NCBI RefSeq assembly: GCF_007676705.1
Contig: NZ_VEBF01000005.1
Coordinates: 1-64,000, forward strand
Reading direction: 5' to 3'
Length of the DNA stretch: 64,000 nucleotides
Source of the DNA: Paenibacillus xylanexedens
GTDB lineage: Bacteria > Bacillota > Bacilli > Paenibacillales > Paenibacillaceae
The notes beneath the pieces are model-generated. The model did no database searches. It had not been told where the DNA came from and was given only the letters and a program-made list of their open reading frames with translations. Of this stretch, positions 26,331-35,159 are shown one piece after another. How positions within the stretch are numbered: the stretch's first letter is position 1; every line of letters starts with the position of its first letter. The position numbers and the translations under genes were made by a program.

Positions 26331-27473
26331 TTAAACTTTGGCATGCAGCAGGTACTCGTATTCGGTACATGCGAGCAAGAAGGCACCCAATCCTTTTTGA
26401 TCATTGGTTATAATCGGCTCACTTATATAATAAGCGTAACTTCCGTCACGTCGGGTATCTCCACCGAGCCCTGCCACCTGGCAGTTTTTGTAGAGATTCA
26501 CCCAACCCTGATTGGTTTCCATTACGAATTCAGAGATTAATCCTGCATAAGCATGATTCAATACCGGTTCCCATTCCCGTGGTAACCATCCTAGGCGAAT
26601 ACCTTTGGCCAGGGCGTATACAATCATGCTGGATGCTGACGCTTCCAGGTAATTCCCTTTGCGATTCCCCTCATTCACCACCTGATACCATACCCCGCTA
26701 GTTGTATCCTGATAAGTGCGCAGAGCGGCCATCGTATCCGTGAAAATCTCAACCAACTTGTGAAAATCGGGATGATGGTTCGGTAATAACTCCAGAACAT
26801 CCACTAAAGCCATAACAAACCAGCCGATAGATCTGCCCCAAAAGTTAGGCGATTGCCCTGTTACCGAATGGCTCCAAGGCTGAACGCGCTTTTCATCCCA
26901 AGCATGATAGAGCAGTCCTGTAGCATCGTCTCGGGTATGTTTGGCACACAAAATAAATTGTTTGGTTACATCATTCAATAATTCCTCTTCGGGTTCCCAA
27001 CGAAGCAAGTACTCCAGATAGAACGGCGCTCCCATATAGAGACCGTCCAACCAGATCTGGTAGGGATATACTTGCTTGTGCCAGAAAGCTCCCTCTGACG
27101 TGCGCGGGTGAGTCACAAGTTGTTCACGTAACAGACCTGCTGCAAGCTTATATTTCATTTTCCCTGTCCTGTCATAAAGGCCGAACATCAGCTTGCCATT
27201 ATTCAAATGATCGATATTATGTTCTTCCATCCGGTATCCCCGAACAGATCCATCATCTTGAACAAAATAATCCATATTATGCTGGATGTATTGCGCATAT
27301 TGCTCATCACCTGTCGCTTGCCATAACCGTTCAAATCCTTTTAGCACTACTCCATAATCATAAGACCACTTGGCGTGGTGCCCGTTTTCTTCATAAAGCT
27401 TAGGGGTTCGCTCCATGATGGATGCGGCTGTTTTGGCTGCCCATAAATCCTTAACAGATTTCGTTTCAAGCAT
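26331..27473 (-). CDS. GH105 unsaturated galacturonyl/rhamnogalacturonyl hydrolase (YteR/YesR type)
   Basis: Cytoplasmic alpha6/alpha6-barrel enzyme, 380 residues, that hydrates and so splits the unsaturated uronic acid from lyase-produced oligogalacturonides or rhamnogalacturonan pieces. The catalytic Asp is D143 in YPYQIWLDGLYMGAP, the same number as in B. subtilis YteR; GRSIGWFVMALVDVLELLP, LEASASSM and the tail GSYAYYISEPIITNDQKG are also typical. AGGAGG lies ten bases before the ATG. It follows the binding-protein gene by 33 bases, so products of the secreted lyase are imported and opened by one transcript. Confidence 0.94.
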   Translation of the reverse strand: MLETKSVKDLWAAKTAASIMERTPKLYEENGHHAKWSYDYGVVLKGFERLWQATGDEQYAQYIQHNMDYFVQDDGSVRGYRMEEHNIDHLNNGKLMFGLYDRTGKMKYKLAAGLLREQLVTHPRTSEGAFWHKQVYPYQIWLDGLYMGAPFYLEYLLRWEPEEELLNDVTKQFILCAKHTRDDATGLLYHAWDEKRVQPWSHSVTGQSPNFWGRSIGWFVMALVDVLELLPNHHPDFHKLVEIFTDTMAALRTYQDTTSGVWYQVVNEGNRKGNYLEASASSMIVYALAKGIRLGWLPREWEPVLNHAYAGLISEFVMETNQGWVNLYKNCQVAGLGGDTRRDGSYAYYISEPIITNDQKGLGAFLLACTEYEYLLHAKV

Positions 27474-27506
27474 CTGTAGAGTTCCTCCTCCGCACTTATT
27501 TGCTGT

Positions 27507-29012
27507 TTATTTATTGTTTAATAAGGCTTGGTGCGCTGCCTCATATTCGGTAATGATTTTGTCTCCACCTGATTTTCTCCAGGTATCAATTGCATTCTGG
27601 AAGCCAGCACGATCCAGCTTGCCCAGGATATACTTGTAAGTCGCATCCGTGATGATTTTCTGCAATTCAGAGCCTTGTTCTGAGAACGTTGGTGATTCCA
27701 GCGAGTACACCGGGTTCAGCACGGCAAAGGTTGTATTTTCCTCAATTAACCGTGTAGATTCAATACGGAGCGGGTCAGCATCCATAATGGCATACCCGTT
27801 CTCGTTGGGTCGCGAGGAAGAAAATGGCTGTACCTCTTGCTCCCATAGCTTGGTATCAATAATTGTGGCACCATTGTTCTCGTCGAGGCTATAATGCACA
27901 TCTTTGATACCGTAGGTCATTAAGGTGAACACCTCTTCACTCATCAGATCATCCATAAACTTCAGAACCCGTTTCAATTCAGCTTCGTCTTTAACTTCCG
28001 ATTTTGGGAAAGCAAGCAGTCCTCCTACACCATTGGACGTGGACCATATGGCCCGGTCACTTTCATTTCCCGTTGATGTAATATCATTCACCATAACGAG
28101 TTCCATGTCGTCCTGTACGCCTTTGGCCAGATTAAACAGGCCTTTGCTGTCAAACAATGCTCCCACATATATCCCGGCTTTGCCCTGAGCAAATCCCTCT
28201 TGTTGATCCTTCTTGGCGGTTACCGCGAAATCCTGATTAATGTATCCATTCTGGTACAGCTCTTTCATATAATCCATGGCCTGGATATAACCCTCCGCTT
28301 CGAACTCGGGTGTCACTTTTCCATCCTCGCTAATGGCCCAGCCGCTTGGGGTGCCAAAGTAGGAGCTCAGTGTTTTGAATGCACCGAATACCAAGTCGCT
28401 CCGATCAATAAATCCTGTCGTATCGTTGGCTCCATTGCCATCAGGGTCTTGCTCCGTGAAGGCTTTGGCAACTTCCATTAATTCGGCAGTTGTTTTGGGT
28501 ACAGGTAATCCAACATGATCGAGCCAGTCTTTACGAAGAATGACACCGTTACGTGCAACCTGTTTTTGCATGGGTATACCGTACAACTTCCCCTCAATGG
28601 ATGCGGAATTACGCATATCCTGAGAGATGCCTTTCAGATTTGGATATTCATCGAGATAAGGTCCAACTTCCCAGAAGACGCCTGCTTTCAGCGCATTTCG
28701 GACCGAAGAGTTTTCCAGAATGGTCAGGGAGACGATATCAGCCAGTGAACCTGAAGCAAGTGAGGTATTTAGGCGTTCTTCCTTGGAAGCATCGGGTATC
28801 CATGAAAATTGGATATCTACATCTGTGAACTCTTCAATCTTATTAAGTACCGTATCGGTCGGCGGCGAAGCAGTATGCATGATGTTCAACCAACTAATCG
28901 TTGTCTTTCCATCGGCATTGATGCCCGTATCGTTGTTCCCCCCGGAACAAGCGGAGAGAAGTAAGGTTCCACATAACGTAAACGCTAACAATTTGAAGGA
29001 TCTAAATCTCAT
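27507..29012 (-). CDS. Sugar ABC transporter substrate-binding lipoprotein (LplA-like), pectin oligosaccharides
   Basis: 501-residue family-1 extracellular binding protein. The signal peptide ends in a lipobox LLSACSGG with the acceptor Cys near residue 22; the body includes the ITISWLNIMHTASPP start and QKQVARNGVILRKDWLD, typical of the LplA/YtcQ group that binds large plant oligosaccharides. Together with the permeases at 29093 and 30370 it forms a CUT1 importer; no ATPase gene is nearby, so a shared MsmX-like ATPase is likely. AGGGGAG precedes the ATG. Ligand assigned from neighbours. Confidence 0.9.
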   Translation of the reverse strand: MRFRSFKLLAFTLCGTLLLSACSGGNNDTGINADGKTTISWLNIMHTASPPTDTVLNKIEEFTDVDIQFSWIPDASKEERLNTSLASGSLADIVSLTILENSSVRNALKAGVFWEVGPYLDEYPNLKGISQDMRNSASIEGKLYGIPMQKQVARNGVILRKDWLDHVGLPVPKTTAELMEVAKAFTEQDPDGNGANDTTGFIDRSDLVFGAFKTLSSYFGTPSGWAISEDGKVTPEFEAEGYIQAMDYMKELYQNGYINQDFAVTAKKDQQEGFAQGKAGIYVGALFDSKGLFNLAKGVQDDMELVMVNDITSTGNESDRAIWSTSNGVGGLLAFPKSEVKDEAELKRVLKFMDDLMSEEVFTLMTYGIKDVHYSLDENNGATIIDTKLWEQEVQPFSSSRPNENGYAIMDADPLRIESTRLIEENTTFAVLNPVYSLESPTFSEQGSELQKIITDATYKYILGKLDRAGFQNAIDTWRKSGGDKIITEYEAAHQALLNNK

Positions 29013-29092
29013 GTGTAACTCCCCTTTTCATATTTTTTTGTAGAGCCTACATCCTCACGATTCAATTAAGTTTCGACATTGCACTTCGTTCA

Positions 29093-30058
29093 CTAGTAGA
29101 CCCCGTCCTCACCCAACTTTTTCGCCAACCGGTTAGCGAGCATAACGAGTACCAGTCCAACCAAGCCCTTGAACAACCCTACTGTGGTGCTGAAGCTTAA
29201 TTGACCGTTCTTTAAGCCGGCGGTGAAGATGTACGTATCGAAAATCTCTCCCACTTCGCGATTTAGCGAATTCAGAAGCAAATACATATGTTCGAATCCG
29301 AGTTCAAGCGTGTTGCCGATTTTAAGAATAAGCAATGTAATAATGACGGGACGAATGGCTGGCAAGGTCACATGCCACATTTTACGCAACCGTGATGCAC
29401 CATCCATGTCTGCGGCCTCATAGAGTTGCGTATCCACCACGGTAATGGCTGCAAGGTAGATGATCGTAGACCAGCCTGCTTCCTTCCATATAATCTGTAA
29501 GATGTACATCGGACGAAGCCACTCCGGTGATGTCAAAAAGCTGATTTTGCTTCCTCCAAAGGCTGCAATAATTTCATTGACGACTCCCCCATCTACGCTG
29601 AGGAATACATATGTGATGGATACGATGATTACCCAGGACATGAAGTGTGGAATGTACACGATGGTCTGAATGGAATTTCTGAACATCTTGTGCCGTACTT
29701 CATTCATCATTAGGGCGAGTATAATGGGAATCGGAAAGAAGATCACCAACTCCAGCGCAAACAAAATCAAAGTGTTGCTAAGCAACATGGCAAAGGTCGG
29801 CTCCGTAAACAGACGAATAAAATGCTTGAAACCAACCCATGGGCTGTCCTTGATTCCGAGAAACGGTTGATAATCCTGAAATGAAATGATAAGTCCGCCC
29901 ATGGGAAAATACTTGAAGATCACAAAGTACACGAAGCCGGGAAGAATCATTAAATAGAGAAGTTTGTTGGATGCAGCCCTTCTTAAATAATGAGTTAGTC
30001 CGGTCTTTCCGTATGCGTTGCGTTGCAACGAAACGACTCCGGGTTCTGATTCTCTCAC
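29093..30058 (-). CDS. Sugar ABC transporter permease (LplB-like)
   Basis: 321 residues with six membrane segments and the ATPase-contact EAA loop YEAADMDGASRLRKMWHVTLPAI near 215-238. This is the first permease of a CUT1 importer of the LplB/YteP type. GTG start, with GAGGAGG ten bases before it. It heads the minus-strand transcript that continues into the binding-protein gene 80 bases later. Its usual partner permease lies on the opposite strand, in the head-to-head gene starting at 30370. Confidence 0.92.
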   Translation of the reverse strand: MRESEPGVVSLQRNAYGKTGLTHYLRRAASNKLLYLMILPGFVYFVIFKYFPMGGLIISFQDYQPFLGIKDSPWVGFKHFIRLFTEPTFAMLLSNTLILFALELVIFFPIPIILALMMNEVRHKMFRNSIQTIVYIPHFMSWVIIVSITYVFLSVDGGVVNEIIAAFGGSKISFLTSPEWLRPMYILQIIWKEAGWSTIIYLAAITVVDTQLYEAADMDGASRLRKMWHVTLPAIRPVIITLLILKIGNTLELGFEHMYLLLNSLNREVGEIFDTYIFTAGLKNGQLSFSTTVGLFKGLVGLVLVMLANRLAKKLGEDGVY

Positions 30059-30115
30059 TGCTTGCTAACCTCCTCGATCTGGATTTTGCGTTGATTGCTT
30101 CCCAAGCATATTTCA

Positions 30116-30129
30116 TGTAAGCGATTACG
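30116..30129. promoter_or_regulatory. Candidate cre site in the divergent permease promoter region
   Basis: TGTAAGCGATTACG matches the cre consensus at 13 of 14 positions. It lies 58 bases before the minus-strand permease start and in the 311-base region shared with the plus-strand permease. Apart from this site I see no other clear signal between 30059 and 30369. Confidence 0.5.
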
Positions 30130-30369
30130 TACATAATCATTAGCTATTGTGGTTGAGTAACTCCGCGTGTACCGGGGCTCTAGGCCATTTTTGTATTGGT
30201 TGATTGTAGTTCAGGATTATTATTCGTCCTGCTGATTATCAGGGTTCTCTATCCTCAAAAATCACGATTCTCACCCTCTTCAAGTTCAGTAGGTGAGGAT
30301 TATATACGTAATAATCTTTGCTTGTTATGGTTAGGGCAGATCATTATCCATCAAGGAGGAACAATCCAT

Positions 30370-31254
30370 ATGTCCAAAATCGCTATTCGAAAGGAACGCC
30401 TCGGAGGCGTCATATTCAACGTAATGAATTATACGCTGCTGCTTCTTTTCTCTCTGGCTTGTCTGTTGCCCTTCGTAAATGTCGTTGCCAGTTCCTTCGC
30501 CTCCACACAAGAGATTGTGCAAAAGAAGTTTATTTTGTTCCCCACGACCTTCTCTCTGGATGCCTACCGTTATATCTTTTCTACACCTACCATCTTCAAA
30601 GGACTGGGCGTATCCATATTCATCACGCTGGCAGGAACTATTGTGAGCATGACACTAACAGCGCTCATGGCTTACGGGTTATCCCGGAGATATCTTCTGG
30701 GCAGAAACTTTATCAATTTCCTGATCGTTTTCTCCATGTTGTTCAGTGGCGGCATGATTCCTACCTTTTTGGTCGTCAAAGCTGTTGGGTTAATCGACTC
30801 GTACTGGTCCATGATCATTCCTACAGCCATCAACGCCTTTAATCTGATCATCATGCGCAATTTCTTTCAGGCTCTCCCCGACAGTCTCGAGGAATCAGCC
30901 AAGATCGACGGAGCCAATGATTTTCGTATTCTGCTGCAGATCATGATTCCACTGGCCTTGCCATCGATAGCTACACTGTCCCTGTTTTATGGCGTATCCT
31001 ATTGGAATACCTATATGAATGCTATTTTGTATCTCAATGAGTCCAGAATGTGGCCTCTTCAGGTACTGCTCCGCCAGATTGTCATTGTCTCCAGTGGTAT
31101 GGATGGCAATAGCTCCGTTGTAGATATCGTACCTCCATCGCAAACAATCAAAATGAGTGTGATCGTTGTAGCTACCGTACCGATGCTGATTGCGTACCCA
31201 TTTGTACAGAAACACTTTACCAAGGGAGCCCTTCTCGGATCGGTGAAAGGGTAA
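30370..31254 (+). CDS. Sugar ABC transporter permease (LplC/YtcP-like), inverted relative to its partners
   Basis: 294 residues, six membrane segments, with the EAA loop EESAKIDGANDFRILLQIMIPLALPS and the C-terminal FVQKHFTKGALLGSVKG usual for this subfamily. It should pair with the LplB-like permease to form one CUT1 channel. The ATG at 30370 has AAGGAGG nine bases upstream; the open frame before it has no other good start. In most related clusters both permeases and the binding protein are in one operon; here this gene runs the other way, sharing only the promoter region. Confidence 0.92.
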   Translation: MSKIAIRKERLGGVIFNVMNYTLLLLFSLACLLPFVNVVASSFASTQEIVQKKFILFPTTFSLDAYRYIFSTPTIFKGLGVSIFITLAGTIVSMTLTALMAYGLSRRYLLGRNFINFLIVFSMLFSGGMIPTFLVVKAVGLIDSYWSMIIPTAINAFNLIIMRNFFQALPDSLEESAKIDGANDFRILLQIMIPLALPSIATLSLFYGVSYWNTYMNAILYLNESRMWPLQVLLRQIVIVSSGMDGNSSVVDIVPPSQTIKMSVIVVATVPMLIAYPFVQKHFTKGALLGSVKG

Positions 31255-31274
31255 ACACTCTACTGAGAACGAAC

Positions 31275-31305
31275 AATCCCCTCGGGTTATTAACCTGAGG
31301 GGATT
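31275..31305. terminator. Bidirectional terminator between convergent permease and AraC genes
   Basis: AATCCCCTC-G-GGTT / AACC-T-GAGGGGATT, a 13-bp stem with one internal mismatch and a short loop, lies between the plus-strand permease stop (31254) and the minus-strand AraC stop (31318). TTTGAAC follows on the plus strand and TTGTTCG on the minus strand. Confidence 0.7.
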
Positions 31306-31317
31306 TGAACGTGGATT

Positions 31318-33555
31318 CTAATCCATTCTCATCCTGCGGTAAGCACCAGGGGTGAGATTCTCTTTTTTACGGAAGGAGCGAATAAAGTTTTGGGAGTTCT
31401 GATATCCCAGACGTTCGGCAATGTCTTTAATCGGCATATTAGTGTCCACCAGCCACTTTCTTGCCACGTCCAGTCTGAAATTCATCAGATACTCACTAAA
31501 GGTCATACTGTACTCCTTACGAAAAATACTGCTTAGATAGTTAGGCGTATAGTGCAAACGTTCACTGATCAATTCGAGCGACAAGTCCTGATCATATTCT
31601 GTGCGAACGATGGATGCCATCCGATCTGCAATGGTGCGAAATTGCTGGTTGGCCCTCTCCTGCATGCTCTCAACCATCGGATAGATGACCTCATGCACAA
31701 GAATATGCTCAATCTCTTCCGGGTTAAGCGTGTTTAACAGCCTGTGGTACAACGTGGAGTTATACTGGGTTAATAGTACGTCTGCACCAATCAATTGTTC
31801 CAATTGTATCAGATTGTTCACAAAACGAATCAGCGTAATTTCCAGGTTCATCGGATTAGGACTGTGCTTCATCATATCAGCCAGAAGTGGATATAACGTG
31901 CGCGACACTTCTTCTCTGTCCCCAAGGCGAATGGCATCGAATAGTCGGGTTTCAAGCTCTGTTGGATAATGCAATAACGTAGGCCCGCTGCTGCCGCGTG
32001 AGATATCCTCGTAGAACACAACAGACTCTTTGCCAAGCTTGAGACGTTGATATAATGCTTCAAGGCTCATATCACAAGCTTCCCGGGTATTCATCAAATC
32101 TTCGTACGGGGCACTAATGCCCACGCTGACTGAAGCAGACCAATATTCACGGGACAACATAATGATCTTTTTGGCATAGCGCATGATGACCTCTCGCATC
32201 TGAGGAGATTCCGATTCAAAGAGCAATACGGTTGCCTGCGTCCGATCGTTCAGTACGACAGGCAGCAAGCGCTGTGATGGGGGAATGATCTCCTGCACCA
32301 ACTGATTCACTGTAAGCAGCAACGTATCTCTGTCCGACAAAGGACCTTCTCCGCACCGATCAATCTGAATCAGCATGGTAGCGAACACACCATCGGACGT
32401 ATTGAGGTATGCGAACCGTTCAAGGTTGTTTATAATTTCTTCCCGAGTTATACGATTCTGTAGTACATTAAGAACGAATTGGGTTTCGAGCTTCGGTTTT
32501 TCCAGATGAATAAGCTGCTCCAAATGTTCTTTCTCGGATACAATGGAGTGGATGGACTGAATAATCCAATCGACTTCATCTTTGACCGTTCTCTCGGTGT
32601 GTCCCCCAAGACTGTGCTGAATTTTGCGGAATGGCTTGGCAAGATGCAAGGAGATAATGTACGCAAGAACAACCATCAGTCCCATAATCACTACAGCCAT
32701 CACGATTAAGCCAATGCGGGTCGTTGATAAGGCCTGGCTGATTTCCTTCTGATCGAGCAAGGTGACGTAAGTCCAGCCATTGTAGGTGGAACGGGCATAG
32801 AGGCCAATACGAGCATCCCCGGATTCATCAGGAATCTCCATCTTTCCAGTCAGCGGTTCGCTGACTATCTGCTTACTGAGCCAGCTCATTTGCTCGCTCG
32901 ACATGGCTTTTTGGTCTGTTGGCGTTGCATACAATAATTCGCCCTTTTTATTTAGAATGTAGATGGCGGCTTCCGATGGGGTCTGCAACGATTGATTTAG
33001 TGTACGCAAAGAAATATCCGACATGGCGATCGCTTGTTTTTCCTTGGAGTAGACAGGTAAGGTATGTAGTAACCGGAGGCCATCCTGGGTTTTGCTCCAG
33101 TACAATCCATTGCCGTCCGGATCAGCAAACAAATCCTGCATCTCCTGTTTCTCATCATCCGTAATTCGGGTTAACGACCCGTTGGACAGACTCCAATTTT
33201 GCCTCAGGCTTACGAGCGTGTATTGCACGCCATCAAGGCCCATCGTCGAGATATAACCGAGCTGTGAATTCAGTTCCCGATAAGCCTCGTAATCCTGACC
33301 GGTAAGTGGACTATTAATGACTGTACGAAATGATGGCGTTGTGCTGTACGTGGCAAAAGCATATTCAATCGTTTGAATTTTCTGCTCCAACGTGTTGCGC
33401 ACTTGCATGATCAGACTTTGCCGGCCTTCCCCTACCCGTTCAATGACGGATTTCGTAGTGGAGACATAGATATAGCTTCCAAAAGCAACAACAATTCCGA
33501 TACTTAAGAGGAGAACAGGAACAAAGATGTTGGTAAAGGTTTTGCTCTTACGCAC
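31318..33555 (-). CDS. Membrane-bound AraC-family regulator with extracellular sensor domain
   Basis: 745 residues: a membrane helix near residues 10-30, an extracytoplasmic dCache-like sensor (about 35-280), a second helix (about 282-305), a cytoplasmic linker, a GGDEF-like degenerate central part, and a C-terminal AraC DNA-binding domain (about 645-745) with LSLELISERLHYTPNYLSSIF and IKDIAERLGYQNSQNFIRSFRKK. Such YtdP/YesN-like proteins sense an extracellular sugar, or the importer, and switch on the adjacent uptake genes. It lies next to the pectin importer and is its likely activator. GTG start after GGAGGGGG. Confidence 0.9.
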   Translation of the reverse strand: MRKSKTFTNIFVPVLLLSIGIVVAFGSYIYVSTTKSVIERVGEGRQSLIMQVRNTLEQKIQTIEYAFATYSTTPSFRTVINSPLTGQDYEAYRELNSQLGYISTMGLDGVQYTLVSLRQNWSLSNGSLTRITDDEKQEMQDLFADPDGNGLYWSKTQDGLRLLHTLPVYSKEKQAIAMSDISLRTLNQSLQTPSEAAIYILNKKGELLYATPTDQKAMSSEQMSWLSKQIVSEPLTGKMEIPDESGDARIGLYARSTYNGWTYVTLLDQKEISQALSTTRIGLIVMAVVIMGLMVVLAYIISLHLAKPFRKIQHSLGGHTERTVKDEVDWIIQSIHSIVSEKEHLEQLIHLEKPKLETQFVLNVLQNRITREEIINNLERFAYLNTSDGVFATMLIQIDRCGEGPLSDRDTLLLTVNQLVQEIIPPSQRLLPVVLNDRTQATVLLFESESPQMREVIMRYAKKIIMLSREYWSASVSVGISAPYEDLMNTREACDMSLEALYQRLKLGKESVVFYEDISRGSSGPTLLHYPTELETRLFDAIRLGDREEVSRTLYPLLADMMKHSPNPMNLEITLIRFVNNLIQLEQLIGADVLLTQYNSTLYHRLLNTLNPEEIEHILVHEVIYPMVESMQERANQQFRTIADRMASIVRTEYDQDLSLELISERLHYTPNYLSSIFRKEYSMTFSEYLMNFRLDVARKWLVDTNMPIKDIAERLGYQNSQNFIRSFRKKENLTPGAYRRMRMD

Positions 33556-33626
33556 AAAATGGCCCCCTCCATTATGAAATTCGTCAACAAGCTGTATTCA
33601 GTCGTCACGAGACGTATTCATTGTTT

Positions 33627-33640
33627 TGTAATCGCTTGCA
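33627..33640. promoter_or_regulatory. Candidate cre site before the membrane AraC gene
   Basis: TGTAATCGCTTGCA fits the cre consensus at 13 of 14 positions and lies 72 bases before the GTG start of the AraC sensor gene, in the region shared with the divergent cupin-AraC gene. Confidence 0.5.
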
Positions 33641-33772
33641 AATATCAGCACAAAAATATTTCTAATGAATTATATAAACACCACACTCTTGAATTTTAAC
33701 ATGGCAATCGACAAGAGTGTGGACATAAAGCATTAGAAACTAGCCAAAAATTGCACAAGGAGGACATGAAAG

Positions 33773-34567
33773 GTGCTACCATTTTACGAGATTCGCAAAG
33801 ATGATTTATCTGTAATTCGAAATGCCAAGCAGATATCTTTCCCCGCACATATGCACGGTTACATAGAAATTCTATACGTGCTATCAGGGTCTCAACGGGT
33901 TGAGATTAACGAAAAAATGTACGAGTTACATAAGGGTGATGTGGCACTGATCTTTCCAGATATAATTCATCGTTATGAAACAAGCGGGTATCCTACCACC
34001 AACGAAGTATTATTGATTATTCACCCCAAAATTTTTGGTGGCCTGTTTCCTGATCTCACCCGCTTTCACCCGGAGAACCCAATCGTTACCCAACCCTTTG
34101 TCCATGAGGACGTCGTTAGCGCTTTTGAAAGAATAAAGCGGGAAGATGATTATGCGATCAAACTAGGCTGGACCCACATCATCATGTCCCATTTATTACG
34201 AGAGATTGAATTCAAACAAATACAGCGCTCTCCTATACAAGACTTGTCCAAAAAATTAATGGAGTATTTGTCTAATCATTTTACGGAACCGATTACGTTG
34301 GATTCACTCGCTGCCGAATTTAATGTAAGTAAATATTATATTTCTCGTATCTTCTCCAATAAGATCAAAATAAACCTTCGAAACTATCTCTCCATGCTTC
34401 GGGTAGAGTATGCTTCCATGCTGATTCGTACAACGGATGCTTCTTTAACCACGATATGTGTGAACGCAGGTTTTGATAGCCAACGTACATTTAATCGTGT
34501 ATTTCGAGCCATTTATGGAATGACACCGCGAGATTTTAAAAACAATGTCCACAACTATTTAAAATAA
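33773..34567 (+). CDS. AraC-family regulator with N-terminal cupin domain
   Basis: 264-residue soluble regulator. The N-terminal cupin (about 15-100) has FPAHMHGYIEILYVLSG and HKGDVALIFPDIIHRY, the usual sugar-binding pocket motifs. The C-terminal two helix-turn-helices (about 165-264) include LDSLAAEFNVSKYYISRIFS and TTICVNAGFDSQRTFNRVFR, ending in the classic YGMTPRDFK. GTG start, AAGGAGG nine bases before. It is divergent from the membrane AraC gene and may control pectin genes, the fructan operon, or an unlinked target; the sequence does not decide. Confidence 0.9.
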   Translation: MLPFYEIRKDDLSVIRNAKQISFPAHMHGYIEILYVLSGSQRVEINEKMYELHKGDVALIFPDIIHRYETSGYPTTNEVLLIIHPKIFGGLFPDLTRFHPENPIVTQPFVHEDVVSAFERIKREDDYAIKLGWTHIIMSHLLREIEFKQIQRSPIQDLSKKLMEYLSNHFTEPITLDSLAAEFNVSKYYISRIFSNKIKINLRNYLSMLRVEYASMLIRTTDASLTTICVNAGFDSQRTFNRVFRAIYGMTPRDFKNNVHNYLK

Positions 34568-34655
34568 CGTTTCCGCTTTTGAAAATATATTTGTGTTGCA
34601 AAACCGCACTGATTTACCCGCCTGTAGCTTTATGAATTAAGGAGGTACAGAATAA

Positions 34656-34904
34656 TTACTTATATGCCTGATCGGTAATCGGACTATACTTGTAATTCTT
34701 TTCTAAGTAGATTCCTTGTTTTTCTGGATCGTTTGACAAGTTCCAATTGATCCGGACAAGCTCAGGAAGTACACCATGGCTGTCTAGAAGCTCATAAAGT
34801 TGTTCGTTTATCAAATCATACTGTTTAGTGGCAATCAATTTTCCAACTATACTCTGTGCTGTCCACGTTACCATGGATGCAATCACTATTGTCTTTTGTA
34901 ACAC
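34656..34904 (-). CDS. Small hypothetical protein whose 3' end is also found in dispersed repeats
   Basis: 82 residues (VLQKTIVIASMVTWTAQSIV... ending YSPITDQAYK), family not recognised. The GTG start lacks a good ribosome site; a better placed ATG 11 bases earlier, behind AAGGAG, is in another frame, so a frameshift near the start is possible. The last codons (about 34656-34690) match sequence at 61874-61905 and 63665-63700, where the rest of the gene is missing. So the gene, or its 3' end, travelled with the repeat family. Low expression or decay is likely. Confidence 0.4.
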   Translation of the reverse strand: MLQKTIVIASMVTWTAQSIVGKLIATKQYDLINEQLYELLDSHGVLPELVRINWNLSNDPEKQGIYLEKNYKYSPITDQAYK

Positions 34905-35033
34905 TTATGCTTCATTACTTTTCGTTCACTCCTTAGTGAAATTATTATTCAAAGAGTACTAAAACAATGCAATGTAAACTTAAAACACCATGCTTCAATG
35001 AGCATGTGGAGCTCTTACTTTGAAAATGTAAAA

Positions 35034-35061
35034 AATCCACAACCTCTTACGGTTGTGGATT
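35034..35061 (-). terminator. Terminator of the fructan operon
   Basis: A perfect 11-bp stem AATCCACAACC/GGTTGTGGATT with a six-base loop, followed on the minus strand by TTTTTTAC, 98 bases after the last gene of the operon. This is the strongest terminator of the window. Confidence 0.88.
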
Positions 35062-35159
35062 AATATGGTGGGGGCGAACCGCGGCTCTGCAAAACCACAA
35101 TTCGCCATAATCGAACTGTAACTCTTGTCTAATTCAAACGAAACATTCAGAGAGTTATA

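Noticed and set aside
35062..35159. tRNA-like GC-rich block after the fructan operon
   Set aside because: No cloverleaf can be drawn; no T-loop or CCA-type end.
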